From NCBI GenBank assembly GCA_030524475.1, contig JAUNGO010000005.1:1-32014 (forward strand): a stretch of 32,014 nucleotides of DNA. Reading direction: 5' to 3'. This DNA comes from Eggerthellaceae bacterium. GTDB taxonomy: Bacteria; Actinomycetota; Coriobacteriia; Coriobacteriales; Eggerthellaceae. The notes beneath the pieces are model-generated. The model ran no database searches. It was not told where the DNA came from and was given only the letters and a program-made list of their open reading frames with translations. The first letter of the stretch is position 1; every line of letters begins with the position of its first letter. Shown here piece by piece: positions 7,822 to 14,525 of the stretch. The translations under genes and the position numbers were made by a program.

Positions 7822-8778
7822 ATGTTGATAGAAGTTCTAAAGGCGCTGCTCATCGGCGTGGTCGAGGGCATTACCGAGTGGCTGCCCATCTCGTCGACGG
7901 GTCACATGATTTTGGTTGACGAGTTCGTGAAGCTCCAGGTGAGCCCCGAATTTCTCGAGCTGTTCCTGGTGGTCATCCAAATCGGCGCCATCTGCGCGGT
8001 GTTGCTTCTGTACTTCCACAAGCTCAACCCGTTCTCGACGCGCAAAACCGCTGTCGAGCGCAAAAGCACGTGGCGGCTGTGGGGCATGGTGGTGATCGGG
8101 TGCATCCCGGCGGCCATCATCGGGTTCACGCTCGACGACTTCTTCAACGAGCATTTTTACAACGCGTGGACGGTGGCGGTCATGCTCATCGTGTACGGCG
8201 TGATTTTCATTGCGCTTGAGCTGCGGAATCGCCGTCGCGAGGCGTCCTATGTGGCCGAGGCGCAGGCCGCGGCGCGCCCGCGCGGGCGCCATGCGCGCGC
8301 CGACGTGTCCGCGCGCGACGTGCGCGTCGACGACGAGGACGTGGAGGCGGCGCTGTTCAAGGTGCGCACCGTCGACGAGATCGACTGGAAGACGGCGCTC
8401 AAGATCGGGTGCTTCCAGATGCTGGCGATCATCCCCGGCACGTCGCGCTCGGGCTCGACCATCATCGGCGGCATGCTGTGCGGCTGCTCGCGCACGGCGG
8501 CGGCGGAGTTCACGTTTTTCCTGGCCATCCCCGTGATGTTCGGATGGGGTCTGCTGAAGGCGGCGAAGTTCGTGCTCGGCGGGCTGGTTATGACCACCAC
8601 CGAGATTGCGGTGCTGGTGGTGGGCATCGTGACGGCGTTTGTGGTGTCGGTGATTTCGATCAAGTTCCTCATGGGCTACATCAAGAAGAACGACTTCACG
8701 GCGTTCGGCATCTACCGCATCATCGTAGGCGTGGTGGTGCTGGCGTACTTCGGCTGCAAGATGGCGGGGTTTTTCTAG
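7822..8778 (+). CDS. uppP: Undecaprenyl-diphosphatase UppP (BacA family)
   Basis: A 318-residue polytopic membrane protein that dephosphorylates undecaprenyl pyrophosphate for recycling of the cell-wall lipid carrier; the family confers bacitracin tolerance. Both signature regions are present: GVVEGITEWLPISSTGH (Glu15, Glu19, His28) and PGTSRSGSTIIGG (205-217). It is longer than the usual ~270 residues because of a charged insertion (about residues 135-189, rich in Arg, Ala and Asp) in a loop between membrane segments. Start ATG 7822 is chosen because it places MLIEVLKALLIG at the N-terminus as in homologues; the ribosome-binding site is weak. Confidence 0.96.
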   Translation: MLIEVLKALLIGVVEGITEWLPISSTGHMILVDEFVKLQVSPEFLELFLVVIQIGAICAVLLLYFHKLNPFSTRKTAVERKSTWRLWGMVVIGCIPAAIIGFTLDDFFNEHFYNAWTVAVMLIVYGVIFIALELRNRRREASYVAEAQAAARPRGRHARADVSARDVRVDDEDVEAALFKVRTVDEIDWKTALKIGCFQMLAIIPGTSRSGSTIIGGMLCGCSRTAAAEFTFFLAIPVMFGWGLLKAAKFVLGGLVMTTTEIAVLVVGIVTAFVVSVISIKFLMGYIKKNDFTAFGIYRIIVGVVVLAYFGCKMAGFF

Positions 8779-8838
8779 CGCCAGGCGCGCACGTTCCGTC
8801 CCGCCCTCGCGTCCACCCCGTCGACGAAAGGTGGTTTC

Positions 8839-9288
8839 ATGCATCGCGTTCTCTTTGTGTGCCACGGCAATATTTGCCGGTCGACCATGGCGCAGTTCGT
8901 GTTTGCCGACCTGGTCGAGCGTGCGGGGCGCGCGGACGAGTTCGTAATCGATTCCGCGGCCACTTCGCGCGAGGAGCTTGGCAACCCGCCGCACCGCGGC
9001 ACGGTGCGTAAGCTGCGGGAGGTCGGCGTTCCCGTGCTGTCCCACCGCGCGCGACAGGTCGCGCGAAGCGAGTACAACGACTGGGACCTTATCGTTTATA
9101 TGGACGCCGAAAACGAGCGCGGCCTCATGCGTATCTTCGGCGGCGATCCCGAGCGCAAGTGCCGCCGCCTGCTGAGCTTCGCCGGCATCGACCGCGACGT
9201 CGCCGACCCGTGGTACACCGGAGACTTCGACGCCACCTACCGCGACGTCCTCGCCGGCTGCGCCGCCCTGCTCGATGAGCTGCGCTAG
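8839..9288 (+). CDS. Low-molecular-weight protein tyrosine phosphatase
   Basis: A 149-residue LMW-PTP. The P-loop CHGNICRS (residues 8-15) contains the nucleophile Cys8 and Arg14. The general acid is Asp123 in DVADPWYTGDF. The length is typical. The start has AAAGG upstream. In bacteria such enzymes dephosphorylate tyrosine kinases or other phosphoproteins, often linked to capsule export; no kinase partner is visible here. The gene ends 14 bp inside the start of the GyrI-like gene, which suggests co-translation. Confidence 0.95.
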   Translation: MHRVLFVCHGNICRSTMAQFVFADLVERAGRADEFVIDSAATSREELGNPPHRGTVRKLREVGVPVLSHRARQVARSEYNDWDLIVYMDAENERGLMRIFGGDPERKCRRLLSFAGIDRDVADPWYTGDFDATYRDVLAGCAALLDELR

Positions 9289-9796
9289 CGGCGCGTACAA
9301 GCGCTCCATCGAGCCGCTTTACGGCATGGCGTACACCATAAAGATGTCGAAGAAGGGCGACCACTTCATGGAGGGCTACTTCGATTTCGTGGTGCCGCCG
9401 CTCGAGGGCTTTTGGTGGCAAGAGGGCGTTTTAGGCATCGACTACTCGCGCAAGGAAGACTTTGAGTTCATATCGTGCATCCGCCTGCCCGACTTCGTGA
9501 CGCCTGACGAGTTCGAGTGGGCGCGCGAGGAGGCCGCACGCAAGAAGAAAGCCGACTTCTCGGCGGTTGAGTTATTGCCTGTTCACGAGGGGCTTTGCGT
9601 GCAGTGCATGCATGTGAGTCCCTACGACGACGAGCCTGCAACCGTTGCCGCCATGCATGCGTTCCTCGAAGTGAACGGGTGCGTGCTGGACATCAACGAT
9701 GAGCGCCGGCACCACGAGATTTACCTCAGCGACGCCCGCAGGGTTGCGCCTGAGCGCCTCAAGACGGTCGTCCGCCACCCCGTCAAGCGCGTGTAG
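9275..9796 (+). CDS. GyrI-like small-molecule-binding domain protein, N-terminally short
   Basis: A 173-residue protein of the GyrI-like / effector-binding superfamily. Recognised family blocks are YGMAYTIKMSKKGDHF, DFVVPPLEGFWW, CIRLPDFVTPDEFEWA, HEGLCVQCMHVSPYDDEPAT, RRHHEIYLSDARR and KTVVRHPVKRV. Homologues I know of carry about 30-40 more residues before the MAYTIKMSKK block; here the frame begins only 17 residues ahead of it, at an ATG inside the phosphatase gene. The protein probably binds a small ligand; the biological role in this subgroup is not defined. A real shorter form and a truncated gene are both possible. Confidence 0.85.
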   Translation: MSCASGAYKRSIEPLYGMAYTIKMSKKGDHFMEGYFDFVVPPLEGFWWQEGVLGIDYSRKEDFEFISCIRLPDFVTPDEFEWAREEAARKKKADFSAVELLPVHEGLCVQCMHVSPYDDEPATVAAMHAFLEVNGCVLDINDERRHHEIYLSDARRVAPERLKTVVRHPVKRV

Positions 9797-9849
9797 GGGT
9801 GAAGGGAGTTTGCAGAAAACGACTGCGACCTGCGGCCGGCGGGCGCGCG

Positions 9850-9934
9850 ATGTGCGCGGCGCTGGGGGGGTTGCCGTCTGACCCTGAACTGCTGGCGAGC
9901 TCCTTGACCGCGCGTTTCCACAACGATCGCGGGT
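9850..9934 (+). pseudogene. Decayed fragment of an nrfD-like gene
   Basis: Positions 9880-9934 match 12842-12896 inside the orphan nrfD gene with about 8 mismatches in 55 bases (shared cores GACCCTGAACTGCTGG and TCCTTG-CCGCGCG). The upstream 30 bases are also similar. The matching frame reads DPELLASSLTARFHND beside DPELLASSLAARFRNE in the intact gene. There is no start and no continuation after 9935, where the base composition switches to AT-rich. It is a 5' remnant of a paralogous gene. Confidence 0.75.
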
Positions 9935-9959
9935 CGAACGTGGATACGATGATATAAAA

Positions 9960-10012
9960 ATGGCTTGAAAAACGAACCACTTTTATATATAGTGGCTAAA
10001 AAAACAAGCCAT
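9960..10012. promoter_or_regulatory. AT-rich nested dyad, probable promoter/operator of the ATPase gene
   Basis: An outer perfect dyad ATGGCTTG/CAAGCCAT (9960-9967 and 10005-10012) encloses an inner dyad CCACT/AGTGG (9977-9981 and 9991-9995) around TTTATATAT. Read another way, two 19-bp imperfect direct repeats, TGGCTTGAAAAACGAACCA and TGGCTAAAAAAACAAGCCA, share 15 of 19 bases and start 32 bp apart. TATATA in the centre could be the -10 element. It ends 13 bp before the ATPase start, so a bound repressor or a folded leader could control that gene. Confidence 0.6.
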
Positions 10013-10025
10013 AAAGGACTTTGCC

Positions 10026-11372
10026 ATGAACGCTGTTATTCTTGAGACGCTACAGAATTTCACGCTCGACCTCTATCGTCCCGTTTTTAAACGCGACCTT
10101 GATCTGGGCGAACCTGCTGCTCCGAAGGCGGGAAACATGGTTACGGTTGTCACGGGAATGCGCCGCAGTGGAAAGACTTATCGCCTGTTCCAAGTTATGG
10201 ACGATCTGCTTAATCGAGGCGTTTCGGCCGACTCCATGCTTTATTTCAATTTTGAGGACGACCGCCTTGATCCGGTAACACCTGCAACGGGCGACCAAGT
10301 CATAGAGGCGTTTTACGCGCTCCATCCCGCATCTGCCAAAGAAGGGGTGTATCTTTTTCTCGATGAGTTGCAGGAAATGAAAGACTGGGGGCGTTGGCTT
10401 CGCCGTGTTATTGACACCATGAAGGCTACAATATACGTGAGCGGCTCGTCTTCAAAAATGCTTTCGTCGGAGTTTTCGACCGAGTTGCGCGGACGTTCGA
10501 TCGAGTACATACAGTACCCGTTGAGCTTTAAGGAGTACGTGCAGTTTCATCGACCCGACATCGATGCAGCTGCCGTTGCTTTGTCAACGGCTGATCGCGT
10601 TTCAACGCAAAGGTTATTCGAGCGGTATTTGAAGTGCGGCGGTTTTCCTGCCGTGCAGAGCTTGCCCGAGCCGCAAGCTGTTTCGGTGCTGCAAGGATAT
10701 GCCCAGCGGGTTGTGGCGCGTGATGTGGTTGAGCGACATGACGTGGGAAAACCCCAGGCTGCCACTGGCTTCGCCCGTAAAGTTCTTCGCCTAAACGGGC
10801 GTACCCTCTCGCTTCGCAAGGCGGAAAACGAGTTGAAGTCGAGTGGCGTGTCGGTAGGGCGAGCGGCGCTGTCCGATTATCTCGTCTATCTTGAAGAGGC
10901 GTTTCTCGTGTTGCCCGTGCGAGAGCGCATGCGTGCGGCCTCGGGTGGCGCTAATACGATGGTGAAGGCGTATGCGATAGATCCAGGGCTCGCGCGCGCG
11001 AATGCGCCCGCCTCCGCGCGCGACGACGGCCAAAGCCTCGAAGATGCTGTGTGCGTCGAGCTGCATCGGCGCCTCGGTGTGCAGCGTTCTGAGGCGGTTT
11101 CATTCGGGAAAACGCGAGAGCATGGCTACGAGATCGACTTCGTGGTGGGCGACGCGTTGTTCGACGAGGGGTTGCGTCTCTATCAGGTAACAGAATCACT
11201 CAACGATGCCCGAACACATGAAAGGGAGACGCGCGCTTTGTGGGAGGGCATGAGGGAATACGGTCTCTCGTCTTCTACGATTGTTGTAGGTGACGGGGAG
11301 GAGGCGCTTCTCGAAAAGGACGGCATGGCCATTCGGTGCGTGCCGGCGTGGAAGTGGTTTTTGCAAGGCTGA
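10026..11372 (+). CDS. ATP-binding protein, AAA_14 plus DUF4143 type
   Basis: A 448-residue ATPase of the widespread AAA_14/DUF4143 family. Walker A is GMRRSGKT (residues 44-51), followed by YFNFEDDRL. Walker B is LFLDELQEM (about 108-116). The arginine-containing GSSSKMLSSE and RGRSIEYIQYPLSFKEY blocks precede the DUF4143 half, which ends in a nuclease-like GYEIDFVV motif (about 376-383). The family is common in gut bacteria, often in variable regions; its function is not established. Base composition is lower in GC than the neighbours, and the promoter is AT-rich, consistent with transfer. The start has AAAGGA upstream. The gene sits between remnants of nrfD and torD. Confidence 0.92.
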   Translation: MNAVILETLQNFTLDLYRPVFKRDLDLGEPAAPKAGNMVTVVTGMRRSGKTYRLFQVMDDLLNRGVSADSMLYFNFEDDRLDPVTPATGDQVIEAFYALHPASAKEGVYLFLDELQEMKDWGRWLRRVIDTMKATIYVSGSSSKMLSSEFSTELRGRSIEYIQYPLSFKEYVQFHRPDIDAAAVALSTADRVSTQRLFERYLKCGGFPAVQSLPEPQAVSVLQGYAQRVVARDVVERHDVGKPQAATGFARKVLRLNGRTLSLRKAENELKSSGVSVGRAALSDYLVYLEEAFLVLPVRERMRAASGGANTMVKAYAIDPGLARANAPASARDDGQSLEDAVCVELHRRLGVQRSEAVSFGKTREHGYEIDFVVGDALFDEGLRLYQVTESLNDARTHERETRALWEGMREYGLSSSTIVVGDGEEALLEKDGMAIRCVPAWKWFLQG

Positions 11373-11439
11373 GGCAGAAAACCATCCTCCATTTAAAGCC
11401 GGTGCGCGACTCCGATTTCAGCTACGGCTATGCATGCAC

Positions 11440-11517
11440 CGCATCGAGGACGCTGCCCCCGACGGCTACTTCGCCCGCCTCGTTGCTCTCGCTCGCGCCG
11501 TCTGCAACTTTCCGTAG
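11440..11517 (+). pseudogene. Decayed 3' end of a torD-like chaperone gene
   Basis: The last 25 codons of a torD-like gene survive in frame to TAG 11515-11517. The peptide EDAAPDGYFARLVALARAVC matches EDAAPDGYFARFVALVRAVC at the end of the intact torD (21,867-21,938); 21 of the 25 final residues are identical. No homology is visible upstream of 11,439. The similarity runs on past the stop through the terminator to about 11636. Confidence 0.8.
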
Positions 11518-11565
11518 CCTTTCGCAGCGTTACGCAAAGTTGAAAAACTTCAAACTCTTGCCGTG

Positions 11566-11592
11566 AAAGCGCCTGTATATGCGGGCGCTTTT
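11566..11592 (+). terminator. Intrinsic terminator (duplicated copy)
   Basis: Stem AAAGCGCC/GGGCGCTTTT with a TGTATATGC loop and a short T run. It is identical to the terminator at 21996-22022 and could end transcription of the ATPase gene. Confidence 0.7.
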
Positions 11593-11719
11593 GCTGTCAT
11601 GGCACCACACGAGTGGCCCTTTGCATGCATGTGCGTTGCCTGTGCTCGCGTTCGCGGGGCAGCTGTGTTCATGAGATGCCGTATCTGCGGGTCTGGCGTA
11701 TTCGCGCCTAGCGAATCGC

Positions 11720-12364
11720 CTAATTGCATGCTTTGGCGGCGGTCGGCTGTGTTTCCGTGCTGCCGCCCATGGAAACCGCCCAAAGCATGTAGGCGTTCAT
11801 TACCTTGGTTGTGTCAGACAGCGTTGCATGTGTGGCGCGCTCCCGATCGGCCTTTGCACCTGACGCGATTTCAGGCTCATACGTGTTGTACGGCGTATAT
11901 CCCGCAGCCTTGGCAACGAGCAGGGCGGGGAAGGTTTTGCCGGCATTGTTGTGGGTAACGGCGAGGTTGTTGAATATCTGGCGTTTTTGGGCAATAGCGT
12001 CGTCTGCCCTCACCACCTCGGCAAGCGCGTCCTGATCAGCCTTTTCTGCGTGCGACGCGGCAACTGCGCGCAGCAGATTGTCGTCGGATGCGGCGGCTTG
12101 CGGAGGGTTTGTTGCCGCGCGGCAACGTTCCAGCGCAGCAGCAAGCGCTTGGGTATGCTCCTTTTTCGCAGGGTTCATGCGCAAGGCGTCGACGAGCCTT
12201 TCCGCGCTTTCAGCCAGCTCCATGCGCGCTTCCTGCACGTTTTTCCAAGCGACATCTGCCTGCGCCGCGAGGTTCTCGATGTTTCTCTTGCCCCAATACA
12301 GCGCCCCGAGAAAGCCGAGAACAATAGGGGAGATGGAAAGCAAAAACAGGGGAAGGGAGTGCAT
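11720..12364 (-). CDS. LemA-family protein
   Basis: A 214-residue protein with one N-terminal membrane segment (about residues 4-24) followed by a helical body. The LemA hallmark near the C-terminus is AQKRQIFNNLAVTHNNAGKT followed by FPALLVAKAAGY, matching the family pattern R-x2-YN-x3-xxNxxxxxFP. The usual early motif (R-x-D-L-I-P-N) is poorly kept, so it is a divergent member. LemA proteins sit in the membrane with the helical bundle outside or inside the cell; their role is unclear. The start at 12364 has AAAGGAG eight bases upstream. An extension to 12457 lacks such a signal. Confidence 0.85.
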   Translation of the reverse strand: MHSLPLFLLSISPIVLGFLGALYWGKRNIENLAAQADVAWKNVQEARMELAESAERLVDALRMNPAKKEHTQALAAALERCRAATNPPQAAASDDNLLRAVAASHAEKADQDALAEVVRADDAIAQKRQIFNNLAVTHNNAGKTFPALLVAKAAGYTPYNTYEPEIASGAKADRERATHATLSDTTKVMNAYMLWAVSMGGSTETQPTAAKACN

Positions 12365-12591
12365 GGTCAATCTCCTTTCGCTGCGTCGGCGCAACACTGG
12401 CGTTGCGAGGTGCGGTTCTGCGTCGGCTTGCCGCTGCGGCCGGCCGCTGTCGCTCACGGCCTTTGCCTCGGCCTGTGCTGCTTGTGCGCCATTTGCCTAT
12501 GATATTACCACGCGAGTGATCCTTGGCATGTGCGGGCGGCTGTTTCTCGTTGCCGCTTTGCAAGGGAAGGGTGACAAGCGAACACGGGGGT

Positions 12592-12623
12592 GAGTGAGCA
12601 CGGGGACGTCCCCGTGCTCACTC
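12592..12623. repeat. Perfect 32-bp palindrome
   Basis: GAGTGAGCACGGGGAC is followed directly by its exact reverse complement, with no spacer. The GTGAGCACGGGGAC core resembles the GGGGAC-containing arms of the two long inverted repeats, and it may belong to the same broad class of REP-like palindromes. Confidence 0.85.
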
Positions 12624-12662
12624 GTGCAACTAATTTCTTCTTTCCGGGTGATCGCTGGCGAA

Positions 12663-12678
12663 ATTGTCTTATGATAAT
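12663..12678. promoter_or_regulatory. 16-bp dyad shared with the reductase operon promoter
   Basis: ATTGTCTTATGATAAT matches ATTGTCATAGGATAAT (16713-16728) at 14 of 16 bases and ATTGTCCTATGACAAT (16734-16749) at 14 of 16. It lies 75 bp upstream of the nrfD-like start. The GATAAT or TATGAT within it could be a -10 element, so a bound regulator would compete with or contact RNA polymerase. Confidence 0.55.
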
Positions 12679-12752
12679 CGCATGACGTGCATGGCGATTG
12701 ACGCGCGGAAGTGCGCGTTCGCGGGCGGTGCGGATGCGGAAGGAGGGGAGTG

Positions 12753-13826
12753 GTGTTCGGGGAGCTGGTGGTGGCCTACCTGTTCTTGGGCGGCGCGGGC
12801 GCTGGTGGATGCGTGGTGTGTGCCGTGCTGGGACTGCTGACCGACCCTGAACTGCTGGCAAGTTCCTTGGCCGCGCGCTTCCGCAACGAGTGCGGGCGTG
12901 CGTTGGCGCACTTCGTGGCGTCGCCGCTTGCGGTGTCGCTCGGTGCGCTTGTGGTTGGTGCGGCATGCTTGGCGGTCGATTTGGGGCGGGCCGACCGTGT
13001 GCTTTTGCTGGCGACCTCGCCCGAGTTTGCTTACGTCACGGTGGGCGCGTGGGCGCTCGTGGCGTGCATAGCGCTGGCGGCGCTCGCGTTGGCGGCGTGG
13101 ACGGGCGTTATGCCCTTGCGTCGCGCGGGCATGGGCGCGCTCAACGTGGTGCTGTTGGTTGCGGCGCTGGTCACGGCGGTGTACACGGGTCTTTTGCTGT
13201 CGAGTATACCGGCGGTTCCGCTGTGGCATTCGTGGTGGTTGCCGGTGCTGTTTGTGCTCTCGGCGCTTTCGTGCGGTGTGGCGATTGTGGGCGCGTCGGC
13301 GCAGCTGACGGGCGCGGGAGCGCGATTCGGCGGCGTGCTGGCTGGCTTGGTGCGGGTCGACGCGGCGATCGTCGTCTGCGAAGGCGCGGTGCTGGCGTTG
13401 TGGCTGGTCAGTGTGCAGCAGGGCGCGGCGGCTGAGCTGACTCCCACCGATACCGTAGCGCTCGCTTCGGCGAAGGAGCTGACGGCGGGCTCTTTGGCGC
13501 AGCTGTTCTGGGGCGGTTTGGTGGCGGCGGGGCTGCTCGCGCCGCTCGCGCTCAACGTGTTTGCGGCTGTGCGGTCTCGGCGCGGCGGCGTGCGGCTTCC
13601 TTCTGGCTTGTGGATTGCGGGCGGTGCGAGCAGCGCGCAGGCTGAGGCCTCGGCGCATACCGCCCAGGCGGCGACTCGGGCATCCGTGCGTGCGGTCGCT
13701 CAAGCCGCGGCGCCCCCGCCGCTTGTTTCCCTCGCCACGTCGGCGTGTGTGCTTGCGGGCGGTGCGCTTCTGCGCTATTTGGTGGTTGCGGCGGGCGCGT
13801 TGTCGGCCGTTTCCGCGTTCTTCTGA
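12753..13826 (+). CDS. Orphan NrfD/PsrC-type membrane subunit
   Basis: A 357-residue protein with about nine or ten hydrophobic segments. The N-terminus (MFGELVVAYLFLGGAGAG) and the motif YTGLLLSSIPAVPLWHSWWL followed by PVLFVLSALSCG are typical of NrfD/PsrC/DmsC-like quinol-interacting subunits. Such proteins normally pass electrons between menaquinone and a ferredoxin-like subunit of a molybdoenzyme, but no catalytic or Fe-S gene is adjacent here. The GTG at 12753 is chosen because AAGGAGG lies seven or so bases upstream; GTG 12750 is an alternative. A decayed paralogue lies at 9850-9934. A 16-bp dyad upstream is shared with the reductase operon at 16713, so it may serve that operon or an unlinked enzyme. 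Confidence 0.85.
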   Translation: MFGELVVAYLFLGGAGAGGCVVCAVLGLLTDPELLASSLAARFRNECGRALAHFVASPLAVSLGALVVGAACLAVDLGRADRVLLLATSPEFAYVTVGAWALVACIALAALALAAWTGVMPLRRAGMGALNVVLLVAALVTAVYTGLLLSSIPAVPLWHSWWLPVLFVLSALSCGVAIVGASAQLTGAGARFGGVLAGLVRVDAAIVVCEGAVLALWLVSVQQGAAAELTPTDTVALASAKELTAGSLAQLFWGGLVAAGLLAPLALNVFAAVRSRRGGVRLPSGLWIAGGASSAQAEASAHTAQAATRASVRAVAQAAAPPPLVSLATSACVLAGGALLRYLVVAAGALSAVSAFF

Positions 13827-13952
13827 CCGGCTTAACACACGACCTCGTTAACCGACGCCAGCGTGCGACTCCGACCCCGACCCGCCCGTTGCTCAATCCC
13901 GATTCGACCCGTCAGTTTCCCAGTTCCGACCCTCCAACAAGAAAGGCCCCTC

Positions 13953-14525
13953 ATGTTCCCCTTCGAAATCGACGAGACAACCGACGTGCCGCTGTGGGTG
14001 CAGCTGCGCCAGCGCATCGCGTACCTGATCAACTCGGGGTACTTCAAGCCGGGCGACAAGCTGCCCACGGTGCGCGGGCTGGCGTCGGAAACCTCGATCA
14101 ACTACAACACGGTGAACAAGGCGTACCTGAGCCTGGTGTCCGACGGCTACCTGGAGTCCACACGCGGGCGCGGCGTGTTCGTGACCGACATCGCGCGTAT
14201 GGTGGGCACCGAGCAGTTCGAGGAGGTGGAGGGCGTGCTGGACGACTGCATCGCCTCGTGCCGCGAGCTGGGTATGGAGTACGACGACATCGAGCGCGCC
14301 ATGTCGCGCAAGATCAAGCGGCTGAAGTACGACGAGGCGCAGAAGCTGGGCGAGGTGCCGGGCGGGCGCATCGTCGACTTCGAGCAGTCGCGTATGCAGG
14401 CAGATATGGGTGCGCCAGGCGTGGGTGCGGAAGGCTCGCGTGCGGGCGCGGGCGCGCACGGCGGCGCTGGCGAAGGTGTGGAAACAGGCGCGGAAACGCG
14501 CGCGGCACAGGTTAAGGGGGCGTGA
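13953..14525 (+). CDS. GntR-family transcriptional regulator (YtrA-like)
   Basis: A 190-residue regulator. The GntR winged helix occupies residues 1-75 (VPLWVQLRQRIAYLINSGYF, KPGDKLPTVRGLASETSINY, NTVNKAYLSLVSDGYLES). A short helical C-terminal part follows (to about 145), as in the YtrA subfamily, which lacks a large ligand domain. The last ~45 residues are Gly/Ala-rich low complexity. AAAGG lies upstream of ATG 13953. The TGA overlaps the GTG start of the SPFH gene (GTGA), so it probably controls its own operon with that membrane protein. YtrA-type regulators are usually next to ABC transporters; the SPFH partner is less usual. Confidence 0.93.
   Translation: MFPFEIDETTDVPLWVQLRQRIAYLINSGYFKPGDKLPTVRGLASETSINYNTVNKAYLSLVSDGYLESTRGRGVFVTDIARMVGTEQFEEVEGVLDDCIASCRELGMEYDDIERAMSRKIKRLKYDEAQKLGEVPGGRIVDFEQSRMQADMGAPGVGAEGSRAGAGAHGGAGEGVETGAETRAAQVKGA

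Larger units (their letters stand above)
11440..11636 (+). repeat. Direct repeat A of torD 3' end, terminator and downstream promoter
   Basis: About 197 bp are closely similar to 21867-22066, in the same orientation. The best stretch includes the terminator and GAGTGGCCCTTTGCATGCAT. A short region right after the torD stop differs by small indels. The extended -10 sequence TGCTATCAT of the other copy is TGCTGTCAT here, so promoter function is probably lost. Confidence 0.85.
11373..11719. other. Gene-free interval holding torD remnant and terminator
   Basis: This 347-bp stretch contains no intact gene. It holds the torD 3' remnant and the duplicated terminator described separately. From about 11637 to 11719 no feature is seen; it lies between convergent ends of the ATPase and LemA-like genes. 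Confidence 0.6.
12365..12752. other. Divergent intergenic region between lemA-like and nrfD-like genes
   Basis: This 388-bp stretch has no convincing gene. It contains a 32-bp palindrome (12592-12623) and a 16-bp dyad (12663-12678). On the minus strand a TATCAT hexamer at 12499-12504 could be the -10 of the LemA-like gene, but its -35 is poor. Confidence 0.5.
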
